In this document: piece after piece, positions 21,951 through 33,600 of the stretch
Position numbering within the stretch: position 1 is the first letter of the stretch
How the letters are laid out: each line of letters starts with the position of its first letter
Origin: Dermatemys mawii
Taxonomy: Eukaryota; Chordata; Testudines; Dermatemydidae
DNA: 64,000 bases
Direction: 5' to 3'
Assembly: GCA_007922305.1 (NCBI GenBank)
Contig: ML677358.1
Location: forward strand, 17,471,327-17,535,326
Program-made: the position numbers and the translations under genes
The notes under the pieces: generated by a model
Told to the model about the DNA's origin: nothing
What the model saw: only the letters and a program-made list of their open reading frames with translations
The model's database searches: none

Positions 21951-23039
21951 CTCTTTTTTTATTGTTGAAATATGGTAACCCTAATATAGGCTCCTATTAC
22001 CCCCCACCCCATCCCGATTTTTCAAACTTGTTGTTTGGTCATCCTATCCGAGGGGCAATGTGTAACTTGTTTGTATCGGTGTATAATATGGATTCTCAGA
22101 GGGGGTGACTTTGGCCAGCCAAGGTGGGAATGGAAAGCCCTGCCATTCACTGAGCTGTGTCCATTGCAACAGACATATTGTAGTGTAACTGTAGACATTG
22201 ATCTGTGCTTCGTCAACAATAAACCTGGCCAGGTGGCTTTGCTACTAAACCATGTCTTGTGGTCTTGCTGGGCAATTCAGTCAAGCCTGCTGTGGGCTAC
22301 CTGGCCAGAATGAGTGCACACCCAGAGAGGACACCCACGGAGCCACTGACTAACAACCCATGCTGTGTGCAGGAAAACAGAACCTTTATGTACATTCTTT
22401 GCAAACAAACCAGATTGCATCAAAGAATACCTGACTCCATCATCAATTTCTCCCCCTGAAAGAACGAACCCACAAGACCCTGAATCCTGATTTAACTGCT
22501 TGGATCAAAGGGGGTAACATTATTTGACTAAATTTGTAGTCAAATCCCTAGGGAGATACCTGGCTTTGTCATTCTTTCATCTAGTTTTCCTTGTACAGTG
22601 GGATGCTTTGTAAATTGTTCTCTTTGGGTTCTAAGGTAAGAGCTTTTTGTCCAGCTGAAATGAGAATTGTGTCTAGAAAAGTATGTGGCTTGACACCAGA
22701 AAAGGCCTCCGAAAAAACAGCATTTCATCCGTTTGCTCAATTCCTGATCTGCTCATTCACATTTCATTTCAAGTGAGTTCCTTTGTAGCTGGTAATTACA
22801 GACAGAGCCAGCCTATTATTCTGTTTGTACAGTGCCTAGCACACTTTTTGGTTGGGCCTCACACACGATGCCATAATAAACAAGGAAGTTGGAACTGTTC
22901 AGAAGAACTTCATTTTTGCTGATTTGGACTGAGAGCTGCAAAGTCTGAATGTAAACATGTGACTAAGTAACCCTAAGCTTTGTAAAAGCTGTTGCCAGAG
23001 TCAGGAAATTTGAGAGTGAAGTCACCATAGTCCAGTGCA

Positions 23040-23143
23040 GGGGGTGGCAAGAAAGCCAAGTTCTATTTCTGGTTCTGCCATTGACCAGCTACATGTGACT
23101 TTGGGCAAATCATTTCCCCTCTCTGTGCCTTGGTTTCCCCTCT
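23040..23143 (+). repeat. MIR SINE fragment
   Basis: Carries the MIR-type order: TTCTGGTTCTGCCATTGACC, then TGACTTTGGGCAAATCA, then CTCTGTGCCTTGGTTTCC. Confidence 0.7.
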
Positions 23144-24474
23144 CACTCTTTTCTGACTTGCTGTTTTGTTCTTTGGGGAATGGACTGTCTCTCACGCTAT
23201 CCTTTTGCACTGACCAGCACAATGCAGCCCTGATATCAAATGAAGCTTCTAAAGCCACTGCTGTATAATAGTATGGTTTAGTTTTTGCTTTCCCCACAAC
23301 ACCTGAACATTAAATGTTGTCTACCATTTGCTTGGTTTATGAGACAGCACCGAGCTCAATATGAGAGATTCAGAGAAACTTCCCCTTTAGCTTGCTCCAA
23401 GGGAGGGCTTCTGGGTGCAACCTGAGTAAAAACTGAGGTGTAAAGGACCAGGGCCCAGGTGGTCAGAACAGCTAGGCTGAGGTCCATATATCAGGAATGG
23501 TGGTCAGTGAGCAGGGGTCAAAGGAATCACTAGAGATAGGTTCAATATTTAACAGTTGTGGTCAAAGTGAGGCTGTGGTCAGAGACCAGCAGTAGTACCA
23601 GGCTGGAGTCACGGTAAGAGTCAAGCTAGGATGAGAAATTAGATGATGTCTGGAGTCACAGCAGGCCCAAAGTCTAACTTCGTGGGTGACACTCCAGGGT
23701 TAAATAGGACACTTGGCCAAGCAGAGGGCTGCACTGTACCGAGTCTGTGACTTTTAAAGGTCTGGATCAACAGGCCTGGGTTTCTTTGTTCCATTGCTGG
23801 GGACTTTCCTCTGTCTACTTCTCCCTCTTTCTGTAGGGAAACTTAGTCAAACTATTTCCCTAAGCTTCAGCCAACCCATTGTGCCAAGGTTCTTCCAACA
23901 GAATAATTGACCATGAACAGCCTAATGATCCACCATGACACCTGGGTGTGGGAAGGACCTGATACAGCCCTAACTCCACATCAAGGCCTTCTGAGATCCA
24001 ACCTCTCCATAACATTCACCAGAATTCGTTTTAGAGAGATTCCCCAGTTCATCACATGCACCGTTATTACATGGGAATTCTGGACACTTCCCCAAGTTCA
24101 GATTGGACTCCACCGTGCGCAAATGCCACCTTCTCACAAGTGCCAACCATTTCAATATCCAGTATAAAAGTGGTCTTCTGGGGTTTTTCTTTAGATCTCT
24201 TGGATTTGCTCCAGGCTGTCTCACCGACCTCCCCTTCCCCTTCCCCAGAACCATTAACCTCCCCTGAACCCTTTCACAGAAGCTGACCACCAGAAACAAG
24301 TTACTGCTGACTACAACCAGGGACCCCAGCATGCCCCCATCAAGTCTCCCTGGGCTCTTCCACCACAGGCTACTGCCCCTGAGCCTGCCATGACCCAACC
24401 TCCATTTTTCATGAATTGTTACTGCACCTTGATGCTCAAAGAGCATTAACCGTGCACTTGGAAATTGAGAGACG

Positions 24475-24625
24475 CTGCACAGTCATCCTGTAGCTAATTA
24501 ATTATTATTTAATATATAGGGACTAAGAGCTAGCTAAGAACAAGGCCCATTGTGCTCAGTACTGTACAAATGCAGAGTAATAGCTAGTCCCTGCCCCAAA
24601 GAGCTTACAGTGTAACAAGACAAGA
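24475..24625 (+). repeat. Ancient interspersed repeat
   Basis: Contains GTGCTCAGTACTGTACAAA and CCCTGCCCCAAAGAGCTTACA, words typical of an old vertebrate repeat related to L3/MIR-like sequences. The exact family is not certain. Confidence 0.5.
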
Positions 24626-27574
24626 CAGACACAGAGTGGGGGAATAGATAAGACACCGAAGCAGAGCGAACAATACGAGCACAGCACATGGCACATTAAT
24701 TCCTGGGTTGTTTTGGCAGGTGGTTTTAGTCGGGTGGGGGTCAGCTGAATGGAAAGAAAAGGGGGATGAAGGGGACAGGGCAGGGGAGAAAAGGAAAAGA
24801 AGGGCAGAAGTGTAGTGAAACATAGGTGATGGAACTGCGAAGGAAGAGGAGGGTTGGAGCAAATAGCCAGTCAGCACAGGGCAGAGAAAGTCCAGTCAAA
24901 ACCGCTGGATCCTTCTCCGAGTACTCAAAGGATCCTGCTTTGGCTGCTTTTACCCCTACCTGCTGGAGTTTCCGAATCTTTACTGCACTGCAGGACAGAT
25001 TCAGTAGGAATTTGCAGGGCTGGGCAGACTGCACTATTTTACTGTCTGTCTTATAGCACACTGCATACAGTTACTCCATCAACAACTATATAGGGGGATC
25101 GGGCCAAACAAATACGGGACGCAGCTCAGTGCAGTGTTTTGTACCAGCCATGAGAAACTATCGAATGAGAGACAGCAGCTGTGCAGCCTGGGATCGGACT
25201 ATCTGAGAAGAGCGCTCTGGGAACTAACCCTCCACTGCTGCACACAAAGATTGTCAGGTAGTCAGGGTGATTTCCGGGAAGAGACAAGCAGACTCTATTG
25301 TTAAACAGTTGGAAGAGTGACTGGTTAGGACTCGGTCTGGTGGTGGTCCAAAGAACAGCCTGTGCTGCAATGGTCAGACAGCCTGGGGTTGGGAAAATCC
25401 TTCAACGTTGGCCTAACTGCTCTTATGGAACTGGGAGCAGCCGTAGGCCTCTGCCAAGGGCTATTGGAAGTCCTGCTGTCAGGCTGCAGAGAGGGTCTCA
25501 CTCTTTGACTTTCGAAGACAGATTCTGACCTCATTCGCACCAGTGTCATGCAGGTGTGAGACCAGCAGCTCATTCTAATGTCTCAGTAAAATACATACTG
25601 GTTTTCTGACAATCCCAGTGATTCTAGCAAAATAATGAGGCTATTGCAATTATAACGACTAGGAAGGTGAAGTTTCTCTAAATCTCACTGTGTGTTTTGT
25701 TTCTCATTGACAGACACCGCTGATCTCTTAACCCAGAGTTTAGGGAGAGGGACTCCAGACCCAATTTCCTTTTTATCCCAAACACTTTCTCTGAGCCAGT
25801 GAATCTCACATACAGGATGTGATTAAAATCACCACTGTCACCATAATATTTATTGCTCAGCGTTATTGTCTCTCTACAGCTTGGTGGACAATAAGAGTGA
25901 AAGAAAGTCATGCCTAGTGTAACTCCACTGAAAGCAATGACTGAGGATGGAAAGTTTGCTTACTAAATTTTCCTACTCATTCTTTTAAAAGTACCCCCCA
26001 CGTTGGCTTTTCTGCATTACCAGCTGCACTAAGTAAAAAAGTTTATCTAATAAAATTTATCTTGACTGATATCAGGATATATTTGACTCTCTCTTGCACA
26101 TACAAGAAAACGTATTTGCATTCTCAGGAAATCTGCTCCTGGAGATAGCTGATTAAAAAGTGAGTTTTAAAATACAGCTGAGCAAAACTTCTTCCCACCA
26201 GAACAGCCTGAATTTGTATCAGGCTGTGTTCTATTGCATGACAGTACAAAATAAAACATGCCGGCTCATCCCAATCCAATTCATTATGGGACAACCTCCA
26301 TCTTTGTTTTTCAGCGTCCCCCGACCAGAAAGCGTGGGGGTCACATGTCCAATACCAGTTCCATTAACTGAGGTGCCAGTTACAGCCGGGTATCCGGGAA
26401 GCAGAGTTTGTCTCAGCTTTTTGTCTTCTTACACGTCTTAAATCCCATTCCAATTTCAGTATGGTTCGTGGAGTTATTTTGGATTTATACTGATGTAAGG
26501 TGGAGAGCAGAATTTGGCCCAACATTTGTTACGTTACCAAGATCTTTGACATAACCGTCCAACGTGACTCAGTTTCCCCTTGGTAACAACAGTGAGCGGA
26601 ATTTATTATTCATTCTTCAGGGCAGCTTGTGTTTTTTCTAGTTCCTAGAATTCTGGAAATGGGAGATCCTGTCACGAATGTGGTTCATGGTATGAATCAT
26701 ATCAGTTTTTTAAGAAGCACAGAGGAAGAACTGGATGTATAGTTTCCAGAGTAAAACGTGCTTAGTCATACTCAACTGAGACAACAAAATGTACGTATTC
26801 TATGTATTAAGAGCCTAATCTGCCAAGGTGCTGAGTGTCTGCTGGGAAATGCTGAGCGCTCTCCATTCCTCTTGACTTCTTAGACATTGAGGAGTTTCAG
26901 CATCTTCCTGGAAGCACTTAGGACCCAGCAGGCTTGAACCCTCACTGGTAACCAAGAATGAATATATTTCGCCTTAGCAAAAATGCAGTTCAACTTTTGT
27001 TGCTTGAAACATTCACATAAACAAATCCCTCTTTACATCCACATCATCCCAACTGCCACAGCATGCTTATCCCTGCAGAGGGCACGGCACGGCTCCTGGC
27101 TCTTCCGTCCTGCTCCAGGAAATCCAGCATCAACATAGAGACAACAACGCTGGAGACATGGGTAAATATAAAAAGACTGGAGCTTCTCTCTTCTCAGCTG
27201 CTTAGACATTATGGCGTTGCTCTCATTCACTCTCAGAAGGGGACAATTTGCATCTGATAACAAATCCACTCCTATTTGATGAATGGACTTGGAGAACGGC
27301 ACTAAACGGTGGGAGCCTTGTGTCTGCAATAGACTGGCAAAGTCTTAGCCTCGAATTTGTAGACACTTGCTTTACTGGAGTGATGCAAGTAACAGTTTGT
27401 CAGTCCATGTGCTTTCCATCAGGAGCACCCCTCTTCCATATTCTCAGTTGTATCAAACAAGAGTTAAAAGTGGTCAGTAGAGCATACAGTTTACAGTGCT
27501 GTACATGAACTATGCTAGTTGTGTAGTAACTGGCTAAAGCCACAGTGTTGATAAGGGCAGTATCCAATCATTCC

Positions 27575-27668
27575 TCAGTCCATCATATAAATATTCTCTT
27601 CTGCTTGGACCCCAGCTTCCAACGTGCTCTGGATGCCTCCATGTTCTGGGTTGGAAAATGAGACTGAG
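27575..27668 (-). CDS. HAVCR1: HAVCR1-like copy A exon 7, tail with tyrosine motif
   Basis: 94 nt from CTCTCTGCAG| to a TGA at 27577-27575. It encodes S-V-S-F-S-N near its start and ends A-E-E-N-I-Y-M-M-D. HAVCR1 tails have the same layout, and the tyrosine there is a phosphorylation site; that role here is inferred. Confidence 0.85.
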
Positions 27669-30600
27669 CTGCAGAGAGAGTAACAGACCCTGACCGTTAA
27701 AACAGAAACAACAAAACAGAAACACAAGAAACCTGATATCCATAGCAGCTGGTTTATTGGAAAACTATGAACCAGAGTCACATTTACTATTAGACACCAG
27801 TAATAATTAATCATTATGTATTTATAAGGCACCACAGGCCTGAAGATCTCCTGCTGCTTACTGTAACATCAAGATATACAAACCACAAGCCAGATCAACC
27901 ATTGGGCTCATTTTTGTTTACTAAGCAATGAATAATGAATTTCTCTTTTTGCATTTCAGTCACACTATCAATGTATCTGTTTTGGGGTTTCTCCTGCCAC
28001 CTGTCACTATAGCCTCTGAGCACCTTCCACGTGAAAATAAAACAAAAACCACACATATTACCACAGTTGTGTCTGATTATCTGTCCGAATGTGACAAAGT
28101 AAAAGGATACAGCTCTGGAAATGTCAGCAGGTGTCCAGGAGTGTCTGTCTGGCACATTTCTTTCTGTCCTACCAAAGGTGCAGACATTTTGGGACCTAGT
28201 TTTTGATTACGGCTACAGCAGAAATAGCACAGTGAATAGCATTTACCTTGCCAAAGTCTTCAGCTTCTGTTTGTTGTTCAAATACCCTGAGGAGCATCCA
28301 AAAGAGGAAAATGGGGTGCGGGGGGGAGGAAGAAATGAGTTTTAAAATCATTTTTTTAGAAATGCAGCAGGTTCAATGAAAAAAAGTCAAGCGCAAAAAC
28401 TGAAATAAGGGAGCTTTAAAGTGGGTCTTTTAAATAGGTGGAACACCCGTTCTTTACATGAGGTCAAACACATGCAGGGGCTATCCCAGTGTACACCATG
28501 ACGGAGAGCCTCCATGGGAGAAAGTCTGCAAAAGGGGAACGTCATGGCCGTAGTGGCACAAAGCAGCAGCAGCTAGAGTGACCAGATGTCCTGATTTTAT
28601 AGGGACAGTCCTGATTTGGGGGTCTTTTTCTTATATAGGCTCCTATTAACCCCCACTCCATGTCCTGATTTTTTACACGTTAGCTGTAAAAGAGCCGCAC
28701 GCGGCTCAGGAGCTGCCGTCTGGCCATCCGATATAGGGCATCCTCTGAGTAGCCAACACTGGCTGAGCTCCTGGGAATCAGAAATAAGACGATCAGTGTC
28801 CTTGGATTATCATCTCTCTCAGATCACTTACTTTTGGAGAGAATTATGGCCAGAATCAGGATGACTAGAAGTACCACAAAAATGCTGATTCCAACATGCA
28901 CCCCTGTCCCCATGGAGTCAGGCTCCATTAGCTGATGGACTGATGTGGACATAGGCTGTTGAAACACAAAACACAAGGGCATGAGGGGCAGGAATTGAAA
29001 TCATACACAAGACTTGAAAACTGCGGGGTGGATGGGAAACACACACTTGGGAAAATGCACCCAACTTGAGACAGTGCGTGATTTCCACTGAGATGCTGCA
29101 AGAGTCCGTCCAGCTGGACTCTGACTACGGCTGGGATTTTCAAAGGTGCCTAAAGGGAGCCAGGTGTCCAAATCCTATTCACGGATGTAGAATAGGTGTC
29201 TATTATATTCTATTTATAGTTGAAAGCAGCAGCTCTTCATTCCAAGAGCCTGCATTTAGGGCCAAACACTGCAGTCCTTATTCAAGCCTTGGTCCTGAGA
29301 AGTGACACGCGCCTTCAATTCCCATTGAGGTCATTCTTTAATTAGACAAAACTTCCTTTTAGCTCAGGAAGGATTCCAGGATTAGCCCTTTATACATGTT
29401 ACTGGAGTTTGTTTGCATTTTGGTAACAAAGGCATCAGCTCTATTTCCCGGGCACCAAACGGACGGATGCAATGTAAGAATTTCTCTTTTCCAACCAAAA
29501 GAGCATGGAAAATGATCTGCAACAACAATGTAGTCACCATTCCGATCGGATCACTTACTATTGAAACATCCTGAGAAGTTTCTGAACTGGAAACTAAGGG
29601 CCATTGCGGGGCGAGGGTGGAAGATGTGTCACTGGCATTCGCAGCAGCTGAACAACAAGAAGATAAACCAACATATCACTTAACACAGCTAATAATTCTT
29701 TCCTTCTTCATAGCTAGATAACACCTACTTCTCTGACTATGTAAAGCAAACGGATCCCTCCTGAGAACCGATGGGCTTTCGATGGCATTGTAAAGGGCAA
29801 GCGATGTTGCATACGACACTTCACAGAGCTGAGAACATATTTATGTAGCATTGAGGCTGGCCGCAGCATGACAAACTTGCAAAAGCCACAGCTATAGCAT
29901 CTTGGCGTGGTGCCTATTCACCGGCTTAAGACACCGTTCAACATTTAAAACACAGGGCTACAAAATGCAATGTCTTTACTGCAATAGTTCAATGAATGTG
30001 TCATTTGATTACTGAATAACCCCAAAAGCAATGAAACCAACCCACCAATCCCAAGACTGAAATTGTGCTATCTGAGACTCTACAATCAGCGAAAATGGAG
30101 TCCCCTCCTGTTTAAATTAAGGGGACCCCAGAGTCAAGTGCCTCCTTTCTTGCAATCAAAATCCATTCCCAAATGCTCAGATTCTAAATGGGATGGTCTG
30201 CTTCAGCCGCTGTCTCTGCTTGGGAAAAGGGGGCATTTCCTGACATCAAAGTAACACAACTGTCTCTCTTTTTGAGGCTTCTTCACGGATGTGTCCATTA
30301 TACACGTAAATGTACAAGTTTCTCCGCAGCTAGAGACATATCACATGCTGAGAAAGTTTTCACTTCCTCTTCTGAAAGGGCAACAAAATTACGTGGAAAC
30401 ATGGTAAAGTCGCTGAGCTCACAAAATCCAGATGAATGAAGCTGGCACTTCTGGTTTCAAGTTCAAACTGAGATCAGAAGGCTCACAAGCAAAATATAAA
30501 AAATAAATATTAAAACATAGAACAGTTTTAATGAGTTGCAAATTGTTTAAAAGACCCCTGCAGATCTTCCCATCTTTGCTAGGAGCTTATTGGTAGATCA

Positions 30601-33600
30601 CAGGGGATCAGATTTTATAATATACAAGTCCAAGAGAATAATATTTTCAACACCAATGAAAATAGATCTTTAATAGTAAAACAAAGTTTTGCAACTTGTG
30701 AGCAAAGTGTATATACGTGTGTATAGGATGGGACCTTTTTTCATAATTTTCAGTTAGTGTTTACAGACCCAATTCTGATCTCAGTAGCAGATCAGTTCAG
30801 CTACTATTTAATTCCCCTTCTGGGATCCCATTACAAAGGGACTGACACACACCAGAGAGGTTTAATACTTGGATAAACATTACCTGAGGTGTGTTCAGAT
30901 GTGTAAGTGTGAGGGCCTGCAGTGGAGGTCCTAGCTGGTGTTAAAAACAAAACAAAAAACACACATATTACCACAGTCAGCAAGGTGTATCCAGCAAACT
31001 GAAAGAAAGAAAATGTTTTAACAACAACATATCACCAGCAATAAAACCATACCCCATTATCCACCTAGTCTATTGCAAGAAGAAAATTACTTTGTAACTT
31101 TTATTTGCAAGACAACACAGTGCAGCAAAAGGAGAGAGAATGAAAATCACAGTCACAGTATCGATGTATCTGTCTTGGGGTTTCTCCTGCCACCTGTCAC
31201 CATAGCATCTGAGCACCTTCCATGTAAAATCAATAACGAAGGTCCTAGCAGACTCTGTGGAGTGTCTGGACTTCTGCCTTTTCTGGGTAAAATAAATCGG
31301 CTTTGGGTAAGTTTCGAGGTTTTGATTTTGCTTGTTGCCACAACTGCAGTTGTACATTTTAAAATTTCTAATTTGCCAGACAACAGAGCTGTAGGGGAGC
31401 CCCTGTTGAGATTAAACTTCCATGTATAAAAATCAGTCGTTCCTTAAGGCCGGGTTGTCCAACCTTGACTTATGCTGAGGAGCGTTGGCTCCAATGGAAG
31501 TGCTCTCGTGAGCACTCACGAAGGGCTGGAATTCACCTGCATGTGGAGAGCCAGTGCCAGACCCCACACACTTAACTCCTCCTCAGCCAAGAGAGAGGGC
31601 TAGAGTCATTCCTGCTGCAAGAGTACAACTCTGAGTTCAGTGGGGCTGCACCTGCTGATGCCAGGTCTGAACTTGGCCCCACAAGTTTGAAAGGAAACGC
31701 GGCTTGGCAGAGGAGGATATATAGGTTCTGTAGTATGGAGTACAGATAAGTTGAGGTTTCTAGGGGCAGGAACAAAAGTCAGGCAGGGTCTAGACCAGGC
31801 AGGTTTCCTGGCAGCAGGGTGAGGATTTGTAACACTGGAATCCCAGGAATCAGAGAGGGGGCCAGGCTTTTCGAGGAGAACACGTCACCAAGGGCTCGGG
31901 AGCCCTGCAGAACTTTCTGATGTCTGTCACAGCAAGCACAATAGAATCCTTTCATTTTCATGAATGAGGGTGTGACCCAGAGCCCATTAAGGTGGATGGG
32001 AACCTTCCATTCATTGTAATGGGCGCTGGATCTGCCTGAGAAGGAGGAACGTGAACACATCTACCCATGAGAGGGGATTATTGCGCCTAACCAATGAGAG
32101 AAGCACACTGTGCTGTCCACTCTCCTGGGTGCTATGTGCTGTATTGCTAAGGCTGCTAGTAAGACCAGTATGCCACGGCACGAGGGAATAAAACCACTGT
32201 TCCCATGCACTGGCTCTGCTGGGATTACACCGATGGCAGAGGCTGCTTCCTCTCAGCAGTGGGAACGGTACAGCTTCATTGCCATCATGGTTAACACTGC
32301 AGGACATTATTATATTGTTTCCATCACAAGCTGTGAAAGTCAGCCAGTTTTACCCTTCAGGGACACTCATACAAAAGCTCCGCTCACCTGCCTCAATCAC
32401 AACTTCCAGATTGTTCCGCTGATCATTGAACCAACCAGGGATCTCCACACGGCAGCAGTACGTCCCTCCGTCCGCTTCGGCCACATTCACTATGGTGAGG
32501 GACACATCCCCCTGAGCGAAGTTCCCTTCTAACTGGTATCTGCTGGACTGAACCTCGGTTACCCTCCATCCATCTGTCCAGAGAATTGGCTGAGAACATT
32601 GAGAAGAAGGACAGCTGCCTCGGCCCCAGCACATGGACGTGACATCGTTTTCGTGATTAACTCGGTAATTACAGGGCAAAGTGACGTTCTGACCCACCAC
32701 TCCTCTCACTGGAGAGCCTGATACTGTGAGACCTGCCGACAAAGATACAACAGGAATTGAAACGGGGCTAGGATACAATGCACAGGTTAATGGGACCTGC
32801 CTGGCATCTCAGTCACAACACAGCACTGTCCCTGTAAGCCTGCCACATATCTCCATTGCAAGTGGGTGCACTGATGTGTGTTTCCCCTCCTCCCCGCAAC
32901 AGGCAAGGAAGACAGTGGGACATGCAGCACAGCCATGGTAGTTTCGCCCACGATTTGGCTCTGGTCAACCCCAGAAAGCACTGATTTGGCCAGCTGCTGC
33001 ACAGCCTCACCCTCCCAACCATGGCCAGGAGGATGCAGGGAGAACAGGTCTTGGATCCACCCCACCTACATACGGGCAATTCTCTCAGCAGCTGTGTGTG
33101 TGGCTACCTGACCTAATGGGAGTCCAGTTGTCAGGACCCAGGACAGTTTGGGTACCACACGAGTCTGCGTTGATGTTGGTGTCACTTGTTTGTGAGGGAA
33201 GCTAATCCCAGCTAATCCTCTTGACAGTGGCTTACGATGCCTGTGGTGTCCTTGGATGGTTCCCACAGGCAACTGTTACAGATCACCTGACAGCAGTGAC
33301 TATACCCACCTCAGCTATAATATGGCTTTTGTGCAAATGTGTTTCTCCAGCCCCGCTCTTGACTCCTGACTCATAAAGGTTCCGGATAGCTTGAGCCTCA
33401 CCAGGACTTGTGCAAGACTGGTTCCTGTAGTACCTGAAACTGCTAACTCAGACTCCGTAGTTCTCAATGGGAGAATCTGGTTGGGTTTTACTCAGGCCAT
33501 AATCCTCTCCTTTCTTTCCCTGTCCTTTCTGAGCCAGAGTCCAGACACAGTGCGAGGTGGAAGCATGTTGCTGCTGAAGGGTCACAAGCCATATGACTGT

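Larger units (their letters stand above)
15847..22046. mobile_element. Three-level nest of DNA transposons
   Basis: The outer layer is a short MITE (GTGACCAAATGTCCTG ... TTGTTTGGTCATCCTAT), which occurs uninterrupted at 43036-43158. At its centre a second, hAT-like element is inserted (about 15924-21984). Its ends read AGTTATCATATGTCC and, inverted, GAAATATGGTAACCCT, and it is flanked by an ATATAGG-like duplication. A Harbinger (16256-20650) sits inside that element. The G-rich segment at 21538-21950 belongs to the middle element. The 20653-21380 part looks like an older degenerate repeat. Confidence 0.6.
22047..27574. other. Intergenic region between the TIMD4-like gene and HAVCR1-like copy A
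   Basis: No gene recognised. Contents seen are a MIR-type SINE (23040-23143) and an ancient repeat (24475-24625). From about 27000, the 3' flank of copy A is similar to the 3' flank of copy B at 38400-38870. Predicted short proteins have no convincing domain. Confidence 0.45.

Noticed and set aside
25678..25911. Minus-strand open frame with S-C-R-E-T-I-T-L and L-N-S-G-L-R-D, vaguely like an ephrin-receptor ligand-binding domain
   Set aside because: The similarity is short and lacks the conserved tryptophans and flanking exons, with no splice structure; chance is likely.
27895..28155. Minus-strand open frame in copy A considered as an extra cytoplasmic exon
   Set aside because: The phases do not fit the 1-2 chain already closed by exons 6 and 7, and the core is a repeat found again at 31140-31235.
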